From: DAOUJW01 sp034421015
Lineage (GTDB): Bacteria; Chloroflexota; Dehalococcoidia; Lucifugimonadales; UBA2985
NCBI GenBank assembly: GCA_034421015.1
Contig: DAOUKT010000029.1
Coordinates: forward strand, 1-41,091
Direction: 5' to 3'
Length of the DNA: 41,091 nucleotides
Shown here piece by piece: positions 30,638-37,216 of this stretch. Both the position numbers and the translations under genes were made by a program. The notes below the pieces were generated by a model. That model saw only the letters and a list, made by a program, of their open reading frames with translations. It searched no databases and was not told where the DNA came from. Position 1 is the stretch's first letter; each line of letters opens with the position of its first letter.

Positions 30638-31057
30638 CTAGTCGATGAACTCAATGACGAAGGAAATGGGCAGCACTGCCCACCCTATGCGCTCATTGTC
30701 CAGGTACACAGTGAAGGTGTACATGCCGTCCTCCTCAACCTCCATCTCCAGGTTGGCGATGCAGCGGTGCACCGACTCCTCAGGAGGAAGGTCGAAGCTC
30801 TCCAGGTCGATGGTGGTGGAGATGCCGCCCTCGGGACGGGTGATCTCCAGCTTGGCGGTGTGGTATCCCTCTGGTGCGTTGATGCCCAGCGCCAGCTTGA
30901 GAGGGAAGACCTTCCTGGGGATGGTCTGGCCGCGGGGTAGGGTGCCCCTGACGTCCACGGCGTCCAGGACGCCCAGGATGGACGCCTGGCCCTGGCTCTC
31001 CACGAACTCGGAGCAGAAGACGGCGTACTGCAGGTTGGGGCGTATGGACTGTTCCAT
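30638..31057 (-). CDS. DUF6941-like protein
   Basis: This 139-residue all-beta protein begins RPNLQYAVFCSEFVESQGQASILGVLDAVDV. It continues with paired strands (FPLKLALGINAPEGYHTAKLEITRPEGG) and ends WAVLPISFVIEF. The 'YAVFC, SILGV-D' opening is typical of DUF6941 proteins, whose role is unknown. No Shine-Dalgarno precedes the ATG. A TACAAT box (31066-31071) lies only 8 bases upstream, so the mRNA may be leaderless. Confidence 0.6.
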   Translation of the reverse strand: MEQSIRPNLQYAVFCSEFVESQGQASILGVLDAVDVRGTLPRGQTIPRKVFPLKLALGINAPEGYHTAKLEITRPEGGISTTIDLESFDLPPEESVHRCIANLEMEVEEDGMYTFTVYLDNERIGWAVLPISFVIEFID

Positions 31058-31167
31058 AGTCGTCTATTGTACCACTATTCAGTGTCAACCTGAGCGCAGC
31101 GAAGAGCCACTATGACCAGACCAGACCATTCAAGTGGATGAAAATGACGAAGGCTCCCCTCGCCCCT

Positions 31168-31194
31168 CTGGATTCCGGCCTCCGCCGGAATGAC
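31168..31194 (-). repeat. REP-like half repeat, copy 3
   Basis: CTGGATTCCGGC-CTCC-GCCGGAATGAC repeats the ATTCC...GGAAT half of the elements at 1-64 and 11957-12029, with changed stem bases that keep pairing. It lies between the FAD enzyme stop and the DUF6941-like start. Confidence 0.6.
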
Positions 31195-31254
31195 TGTTGG
31201 TCGCTGCTTTCACTCTGAACGCGTCTATTTTCATGGTAATGACGGCTAGAGCGC

Positions 31255-34131
31255 CTACTCCAGCGCCTCCGCCAGGACCTCCGCCAGGTGCCTGGGCGTG
31301 CGGCCTGTGCCGTGCTGCACCTGCTGGCGGCACGATATCCCGGAGATGACGACCTCGGCGTCACTGTCCAGAGCGGCCACCTTGGGGAAGAGTCGCTGAC
31401 CGCCGATGGTCATGGACAGGTCGTAGTGCTCCTTCTCGTAGCCAAAGGCCCCGGCCATCCCGCAGCATCCGGCGTTGCTCTCCTCCACCTCGTGGCCCGG
31501 CGCAAGCCGGAGCGCCGCCAGCGACGGCGCGGTGCCCACGAGGGAGCGGGCGTGGCAGTGGCTGTGGAACAGCATCTTTCTGGGCGTATCCCTGAAGCTG
31601 AGGTCCAGGCGACCCTCGCGGCTCAGCAAGTCCAGGAACTCCTCCAGGAGCATGGCCTTGTCCGCTACCGCTTTGGACTTGTCGTCCTTGAGGAGGTTGG
31701 GGTACTCATCCCGGAGGGTGAGGAGGCAGCTTGGCTCGCATCCCACAACGTACGCGCCCTGCTCGACGTAGGGGTATAGCAGGTCGACGTTGTAGCGGGC
31801 GTTGTCGTGGGCGGCGTCCAGCATTCCCTTGGATATCATGGGACGCCCGCAGCACTTGCGCTCCACAACCTCCACCCGAAAGCCCGCGGCCTCCAGAATC
31901 CTGGTCGCGGCCATGCCCACCGATGGGTAGTTGTAGTTCATAAAGGTGTCGTTGAAGAGGACGACGAGCCCCCGGCCCTGTGCGCCGTCCGTAGTCCTCT
32001 CTCTGGAGCGGAACCAGCTTGCGAAGCTCTGCCCGGCGAAGGGCAGCAGGGGCCTTCGCCTGTCGATCTTCAGGAAGCGGTCCATTGCCCATCGAGTCAT
32101 GGGCAGGCCGGACGCCCAGTTGGTCAGCGGGGCAAGCGCGGAGCCAACGCTGCTCAGGGCCGAGATGTTGCCAAAGATGCGCTCCCGCAAGGAGTAGCCG
32201 TGCCTCTGGTGGTAGGCGTTGAGGAACTCGTACTTCATCTTTGCCATGTCCACCTGGGAGGGGCACTCGGCCTTGCAGGCCTTGCACTCCAGGCACAGGT
32301 CAAGCACGTCGTGCATCCGCCTGCTAGTGAAGTCGTCCTGGGGAATGAGGCCGGAGATGGCCGCACGAAGGGCGTTGGCGCGGCCCCGGGTGGAGTGCTC
32401 CTCCTCGCGGGTCGCCATATAGGAGGGGCACATCGTGCCTTCGAGGGTGCGGCGGCACAGCCCAACGCCGTTGCACATCTCAACGGCGCGGTCGAAACCG
32501 CCCTCGGACTCGAAGCTGAGCTTGGTGTCGAGCTTGAGGCTGCGGTAGCCCGCGCCATACCGGAGGTTCTCCACCATGCGCGGGGCGTCCACAATCTTGC
32601 CCGGGTTCATGATGCCCGTCGGGTCGAAGGAGCGCTTGATGTCGCGGAAGGCGTTGTAGAGGCGCGGGCCAAAGACCTTCTCGTTCCACATGCTGCGCAC
32701 AAGGCCGTCGCCGTGCTCGCCGCTCATCGCTCCGCCCATCTCCATCACAAGCTCGCTGGCCTCCCTGGATATGTTGTACATCCGGTCAATGTCCGCCTGC
32801 TCCTTTGTGTTGATGAAGGGGCGCACGTGGATGCAGCCCACGCTGGCGTGTCCGTAGTAGGCGGCGACGGTGCCGTTCTCGCGGATGAGCTGGTCCACGC
32901 GGCGGATGTACTCCGGCAGCTTCTCGGTGGAGACGGAGCAGTCCTCGATGAAGGGGATGGGCTTGGCGTCGCCACTGACACCCATCATCAGCCCGATGCC
33001 GGCCCGCCGCACCTCCCAGACGTTGGCCTGCTCCGCGCGGTCGGTCATTTTGACGTAGGCGAAGCCCATGCCTGCACGCCTCAGGCTGCCCTCTATCCTG
33101 TCTATCCTCGCTTCCAGCTCGCTCTCCGACTCGCCGGAAACTTCGATCAGGAGAACGGAATCCGGGTCCCCCTGCAGGAATGAGCTCCGGCGGGAGTAGC
33201 CCACCGATATGCGCATCTGCTCCAAAATGACCCGTCCCATAAGCTCAACGGCCGATGGGTTGTGCTCCAGGGTTGCTACCGTCGCTTCCATTGCCTCGTT
33301 AAGCTCGTTGAAGTGCGCCACCAGCAGGGCGGTGGCCGGGGGACGCGGGACGAGGTTGACCTTGGCCTCCGTAACGGCCGCCAGTGTGCCCTCAGACCCG
33401 ACGATCATCTTGGCAAGGTTGAAGGGAGAGCCGTCCGGGAACTGCTCCAGGTTGTAGCCACCGACGCGTCGCATGATCTTCGGGTATCGCTCCTCCACGT
33501 CGCCCGCGGTGAGCCTGATAATGTCGCTCACTTCCCGGTATATCTGGCCCTCCAACCCGTCCTTGACCAGCCTGGACTCCAGCTGGGACGGCGTCAGCGG
33601 GCCGAGATGCGCCACGTCGCCGTTGGACAGCACCGTCTCCAGCTCACCTATCTGGTCTACGGTCTTCCCGTAGACGATGGAGTGGGAGCCGCAGGAGTTG
33701 TTGCCGATGGCCCCGCCGACGTTGGACCGGTTGCTGGTGGCGGGATCAGGGGTGAAGAAGAGGCCCGTGTCCCGGATCCGATGGTTCAGCTCCTCAAGGA
33801 CGATGCCGGGCTGGACCCGGGCCCATCGCTCCTCCGTATTGACCTCCAGGATGTTGTTCATGTACTTGGACATGTCCATCACTATGGCCCGCCCAACGGT
33901 CTGGCCTGCAAGGCTTGTGCCGCCGCCCCTGGGCAGGATAGGGACGCCGTATCGGCGGGCAAGCTCCACTGTGGCAATCACGTCCTCTTTGCTGCGGGGC
34001 ATCACGACGCCCAGGGGTTCGATCTGGTAGATGCTGGCGTCGGTGCTGTAGATGGCGCGAGAGTAGGGGTCGAACCTGACCTCTCCCTCAAGCGCTTTGC
34101 TCAGCTCCTGCTCTATCTGTGCGGTCTCCAT
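31255..34131 (-). CDS. FAD-linked oxidase / iron-sulfur fusion (GlcD-GlcF or D-lactate dehydrogenase type)
   Basis: The 958-residue protein oxidises a 2-hydroxy acid (D-lactate, glycolate, D-2-hydroxyglutarate) and passes electrons through Fe-S clusters to the membrane chain. Residues about 35-210 form the PCMH-type FAD domain (PRGGGTSLAGQTVG; NVGGAIGNNSCGSHS). Residues 250-500 are the FAD-oxidase C-terminal domain (HASVGCIHVRPF, SGEHGDG). Residues 555-655 hold two ferredoxin-like 4Fe-4S motifs (CNGVGLCRRTLEGTMCPSY; CLECKACKAECPSQ). Residues about 740-950 carry two CCG domains (CCGRPM, CCGMAGAFGY). The fused layout is common in Chloroflexota and Actinomycetota. A TATAAT box lies at 34184-34189 upstream. 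Confidence 0.93.
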   Translation of the reverse strand: METAQIEQELSKALEGEVRFDPYSRAIYSTDASIYQIEPLGVVMPRSKEDVIATVELARRYGVPILPRGGGTSLAGQTVGRAIVMDMSKYMNNILEVNTEERWARVQPGIVLEELNHRIRDTGLFFTPDPATSNRSNVGGAIGNNSCGSHSIVYGKTVDQIGELETVLSNGDVAHLGPLTPSQLESRLVKDGLEGQIYREVSDIIRLTAGDVEERYPKIMRRVGGYNLEQFPDGSPFNLAKMIVGSEGTLAAVTEAKVNLVPRPPATALLVAHFNELNEAMEATVATLEHNPSAVELMGRVILEQMRISVGYSRRSSFLQGDPDSVLLIEVSGESESELEARIDRIEGSLRRAGMGFAYVKMTDRAEQANVWEVRRAGIGLMMGVSGDAKPIPFIEDCSVSTEKLPEYIRRVDQLIRENGTVAAYYGHASVGCIHVRPFINTKEQADIDRMYNISREASELVMEMGGAMSGEHGDGLVRSMWNEKVFGPRLYNAFRDIKRSFDPTGIMNPGKIVDAPRMVENLRYGAGYRSLKLDTKLSFESEGGFDRAVEMCNGVGLCRRTLEGTMCPSYMATREEEHSTRGRANALRAAISGLIPQDDFTSRRMHDVLDLCLECKACKAECPSQVDMAKMKYEFLNAYHQRHGYSLRERIFGNISALSSVGSALAPLTNWASGLPMTRWAMDRFLKIDRRRPLLPFAGQSFASWFRSRERTTDGAQGRGLVVLFNDTFMNYNYPSVGMAATRILEAAGFRVEVVERKCCGRPMISKGMLDAAHDNARYNVDLLYPYVEQGAYVVGCEPSCLLTLRDEYPNLLKDDKSKAVADKAMLLEEFLDLLSREGRLDLSFRDTPRKMLFHSHCHARSLVGTAPSLAALRLAPGHEVEESNAGCCGMAGAFGYEKEHYDLSMTIGGQRLFPKVAALDSDAEVVISGISCRQQVQHGTGRTPRHLAEVLAEALE

Positions 34132-34282
34132 TGGACTTTCCCCGCCTTTTTGTTAGACTGGTGCGCCGGAATACTTTGCGGCTATTATACCCCAAGTCTC
34201 AAGCATTGCTTGGGAAGGGATACCTGAGAGTATGTACAGCCTCCGGTCACCGGAGTTACGATTAGATATAGAGGTCTGACTT

Positions 34283-34822
34283 ATGGCAATGCGCGGTCAA
34301 GGAAGAGTAGAACGCCGGCGGGGGGAGCGTCGAGTTCGCAAGTTCACGCCGAAGATGTGGCTTGGAATCGGCGGGTCAATGATTCTCCTGCTGGGATTCC
34401 TGGGCATCCTGATATGGCTGTCTTCCTCGGAGGACGTGAGCGGCAACCGGTACCCGCAGATTGGCGACCACTGGCACGCGCCGTACACCGTGTACGTCTG
34501 CGGCGAGGCGCTGCCCACGGACGAGGAGTCGGCCGGGCAGGTGCACTCACATGGCGACGGGCGGATACACATCCATCCCCAGTCCGCGGTCGACGTGGGG
34601 CGCAACGCCACCCTCCAGAGGTACTTCGCAAGCGTGGGCATTGAGCTTGGCGACGACAGAATAAGGCTGGAGTCCGGGGAGGAGTACTCCACCGGCGACG
34701 AGTGCTCCAATGGAGATGTCGGCGAGGTGTTCCTGCGAGTCAACGGCATCAGGATTATTGACATTGCCGCGTACGTTCCCCGCAACGACGACATAATCGA
34801 GGTGGGGTTCGGGGCGCAGTAG
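34283..34822 (+). CDS. His-rich membrane-anchored protein of unknown function
   Basis: This 179-residue protein has a basic cytoplasmic start (about 1-24), one transmembrane helix (WLGIGGSMILLLGFLGILIWL, about 26-46) and an extracytoplasmic domain. The domain has clustered histidines and a cysteine: GDHWHAPYTVYVCGE near 61-75 and HSHGDGRIHIHPQ near 88-100, a likely metal site. A second Cys occurs in DECSNGD. A strand-rich C-terminus ends IIDIAAYVPRNDDIIEVGFG. I have seen 'HWHA-Y-VYVCG' proteins in Chloroflexota and Actinomycetota membranes but know no function. ATG is preceded by GAGGTC. Confidence 0.7.
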   Translation: MAMRGQGRVERRRGERRVRKFTPKMWLGIGGSMILLLGFLGILIWLSSSEDVSGNRYPQIGDHWHAPYTVYVCGEALPTDEESAGQVHSHGDGRIHIHPQSAVDVGRNATLQRYFASVGIELGDDRIRLESGEEYSTGDECSNGDVGEVFLRVNGIRIIDIAAYVPRNDDIIEVGFGAQ

Positions 34823-34842
34823 GGCGTGTAAAGATCTGCGCG

Positions 34843-34871
34843 TTGACACATCGATAACCCTGCTCTACGAT
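34843..34871 (+). promoter_or_regulatory. Promoter of the SRP RNA gene
   Basis: TTGACA (34843-34848) and TACGAT (34866-34871) are 17 bp apart. Transcription is expected near 34878-34880, matching the predicted 5' end of the SRP RNA. Confidence 0.8.
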
Positions 34872-34878
34872 TTAACGG

Positions 34879-35112
34879 AAGTCGTGCTACACGGGGAGCT
34901 AGCGGTGCCCTACACCCGCAATCCGCTACAGCGGGGTGGAACTCCCTCCCCAGGCCTGAGTCCAAGGCCTCTATCCTCCCGGTGGATGTCGAGAGCTGGG
35001 TCCTGGGCGGCGGAAGCCCGTGAACCCCGTCAGGTCCGGAAGGAAGCAGCGGTAAGCGGAAGCTTTCGGGTGCTCCAGGGAAGCCTGGCTCGAGTCCCCT
35101 GGCGGAACATGT
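34879..35112 (+). ncRNA. ffs: Signal recognition particle RNA (large bacterial type)
   Basis: The conserved 5' Alu-like part is clear: GGGGAGCTAGCGGTGCCCTAC, CCCGCAATCCGCTACAGCGGGG and CTCCCTCCCCAGGC. The S-domain core GTCAGGTCCGGAAGGAAGCAGCGG lies at about 35030-35053. Together they give the large (about 230-270 nt) SRP RNA seen in Bacillus, Thermus and Chloroflexota, unlike the short E. coli form. The 3' end is uncertain by about 20 bases; GGGGA near 34893 can pair with TCCCC near 35096. Confidence 0.93.
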
Positions 35113-35176
35113 CTTGGGTGCACGGTCGAAGGAGGGTGCACGGCTTCTTTATTTTCCGATTGAGGCGCCAAGCCGC

Positions 35177-35998
35177 ATGAACACACCTCCGACCCTCGGC
35201 TCCTCCCCGGCGGCCCCCAAGAAATCACTGGGGCAGCACTTCCTCGTCGACCAGGGCGCCCTGCGGCGCGTGGTTGCGGCCGCGGACGTCCGGCCATCTG
35301 ATACGGTGGTGGAGGTGGGACCGGGCACCGGCCTCCTGACCAAGCTGCTGGCCGAGACGGGGGCCAGGGTCATCGCCCTTGAGCTTGACAACAACCTGGC
35401 GGCCCGCCTGCAGCAAGACCTGGGCGGCCTTCCCAACGTGTCCATAGTCCACGGCGATGCCCGTGAGTGGGACTCGTCGGCGGTTGGCGCTCCCTACAAG
35501 GTCGTGGCAAACCTGCCGTACTACGCCGCAACTCCCATCGTGAGGCGGTTCCTTGAAAGCCCCTGGCCGCCATCCCTGATGGTGGTTACAGTGCAGAGGG
35601 AGGTTGCCCAGTCCATGACGGCCTCCCCGGGCGGCATGAGGCTGCTGTCCGTGGGCGTTCAGCTTTACGGGAAGCCCCGCATCGTGGGCTACATCGGCCC
35701 CGGCTCCTTCCGACCGGCCCCCAAAGTCACCTCGGCAATCGTCAGGATCGACGTGTACCCAAGGCCGGCGCTGCCGCTAGAGGACACGGAAGGCTTTTTC
35801 CGGGTGGTCAGGGCGGGCTTCAGCAGCCCCCGGAAGCAGCTGCGAAACTCCCTGGGCCAGGTGTTCGAGCTGGCGGGGACGCGCGTAGAGGAGCTTCTGC
35901 TTGAGGCCGGTATAGACTACACGCTCAGGGCTGAGGCGCTGACCCTGGATGAGTGGGGCCAAGTCTACTCAACCTTCAGGGAGCGCGGCCTTTGCTGA
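35177..35998 (+). CDS. rsmA: 16S rRNA (adenine1518/1519-N6)-dimethyltransferase
   Basis: KsgA/RsmA dimethylates two adjacent adenines in helix 45 of 16S rRNA during small-subunit maturation. Motifs in order: PKKSLGQHFLVDQGALRRVV (family start), VVEVGPGTGLLTKLL (SAM motif I), VIALELDNNLAARL, IVHGDAREWD, the catalytic VANLPYYAATPIVRRFL, and SFRPAPKVTSAIVRI. I use ATG 35177; frame continues to 35114 but would overlap the SRP RNA end. The length (273 residues) is normal. The stop overlaps the start of ispE by 7 bases. Confidence 0.95.
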   Translation: MNTPPTLGSSPAAPKKSLGQHFLVDQGALRRVVAAADVRPSDTVVEVGPGTGLLTKLLAETGARVIALELDNNLAARLQQDLGGLPNVSIVHGDAREWDSSAVGAPYKVVANLPYYAATPIVRRFLESPWPPSLMVVTVQREVAQSMTASPGGMRLLSVGVQLYGKPRIVGYIGPGSFRPAPKVTSAIVRIDVYPRPALPLEDTEGFFRVVRAGFSSPRKQLRNSLGQVFELAGTRVEELLLEAGIDYTLRAEALTLDEWGQVYSTFRERGLC

Positions 35999-36858
35999 CC
36001 GCCAGGGCCTTTGCCAAGGTGAACCTCACCCTTGAGGCGCTGTCCAGGCGCGACGACGGCTACCACTCCATAGCCTCCGTGGTGCAGACCATTGACCTGT
36101 GCGACGAGCTTCGATTTTCGCCCTCGGACAGAGTGACGCTGCGGTGCAATGTGCCGTCCCTGGAGTCGCCGGACAACCTCGTGCTCAGGGCGGCGGCACT
36201 GCTGAAGGACCACACGGGCTGCTCAGGCGGCGCGGAGATTCACCTGGATAAACGCATCCCGATGGCCGCCGGCCTGGGCGGTGGCAGCAGCGACGCCTCT
36301 GCGACGCTGGTGTCGCTGAACGAGCTCTGGGGCCTGAATCTGAACCGCGAGGAGCTGATGCCAATGGCCGCAGCCCTTGGCTCCGACGTGCCATTCTTCC
36401 TGGCAGGGGGCACTGCGATGATGCAGGGCAGGGGAGAGGTGGTGCGCAGCCTTCCGTCGATGCCAACCTCGCATCTCGTGCTGCTGGTCCCGCCGGATGA
36501 AGTGCCCTCCAAGACCGCCACTCTCTACCGCCGACTGACCCCGGCGCACTACACCGACGGCTCGGTCTCCGCAGGCCTGGCTGCGTCCATCGAGGCGGGG
36601 CATGGGCCGCGTGACGATATGCTCTTCAACGTCTTTGAGGCCGTGGCGCCCGACGTATTCCCCAGCCTTGAGGCGCACGGCCGCGCCATGCGGGAGGCGG
36701 GGTCCGGCGCGGCTCATCTGACCGGCAGCGGCCCGACGCTGTTCGCCCTGTGCGAATCGGCGGAGGAAGCCGCGTCGCTGGCGGAGAGGCTGCGGGGAGC
36801 CGGATACCGGCCCTACGTCACGCGCACCGTTGACGGCTCTGCGGGATCCGGGGAATAG
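35992..36858 (+). CDS. ispE: 4-diphosphocytidyl-2-C-methyl-D-erythritol kinase
   Basis: IspE phosphorylates CDP-methylerythritol in the non-mevalonate isoprenoid pathway. The protein is a GHMP kinase with the substrate motif AFAKVNLTLEALSRRDDGYHSI, the ATP loop PMAAGLGGGSSDASATL, DVPFFLAGGTAMMQGRGE, and a C-terminal LTGSGPTLFAL. The usual start is lost if an ATG is required. TTG 35992, with AGGGAG about 8 bases upstream, gives a correct N-terminus (LLTARAFAKVNL) and overlaps the ksgA stop, so translation is probably coupled. The ksgA-ispE neighbourhood is common in many bacteria. Confidence 0.94.
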   Translation: MLTARAFAKVNLTLEALSRRDDGYHSIASVVQTIDLCDELRFSPSDRVTLRCNVPSLESPDNLVLRAAALLKDHTGCSGGAEIHLDKRIPMAAGLGGGSSDASATLVSLNELWGLNLNREELMPMAAALGSDVPFFLAGGTAMMQGRGEVVRSLPSMPTSHLVLLVPPDEVPSKTATLYRRLTPAHYTDGSVSAGLAASIEAGHGPRDDMLFNVFEAVAPDVFPSLEAHGRAMREAGSGAAHLTGSGPTLFALCESAEEAASLAERLRGAGYRPYVTRTVDGSAGSGE

Positions 36859-36897
36859 GTAGCCTGCAAAGCGCGGCTTCTGTATACTGGGTCTATT

Positions 36898-37098
36898 GTG
36901 AGAGTTTTTGGCAAAGTCCTGTCTTACGTGCTCATCGGTGGTTTCCTTGCCATTCTGTTGAGCTTCACCGCTCTCTTTCTGTTCAACAACCTGGCCTTTC
37001 TGCTGTCCCCGTCAATCTGGCCGTGGAACCTCCTGTTCATTGCGGCCATTGCAGCCCTGTTCTACGTGTCGTGGCGGCGCAGCCGCTCTTCCAGGTGA
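36898..37098 (+). CDS. Small membrane protein (two TM helices)
   Basis: This 66-residue protein has two hydrophobic helices (VLIGGFLAILLSFTALFLF and WNLLFIAAIAALFYVSW), a basic N-terminus and an Arg-rich C-terminal tail (RRSRSSR), consistent with an inner-membrane hairpin. The start is GTG 36898. A TATACT box at 36883-36888 lies 9 bases upstream and there is no Shine-Dalgarno, so a leaderless transcript is possible. No function is assigned. Confidence 0.55.
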   Translation: MRVFGKVLSYVLIGGFLAILLSFTALFLFNNLAFLLSPSIWPWNLLFIAAIAALFYVSWRRSRSSR

Positions 37099-37216
37099 GA
37101 CGGGGCTGCGCTGACCCTTTCCAATTGACGCTCGAATCCCCGACCAACTAGAATTCCCTTGAACTCCCCAGAAAGGTCGTGCAACTTGCGCCCCCTACGC
37201 GAGCCCTCCGGAGTCC

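Noticed and set aside
31807..33183. Long plus-strand frame opposite the FAD/Fe-S enzyme
   Set aside because: Shadow of a highly conserved gene on the other strand; Val/His/Gly/Ala-rich translation without motifs.
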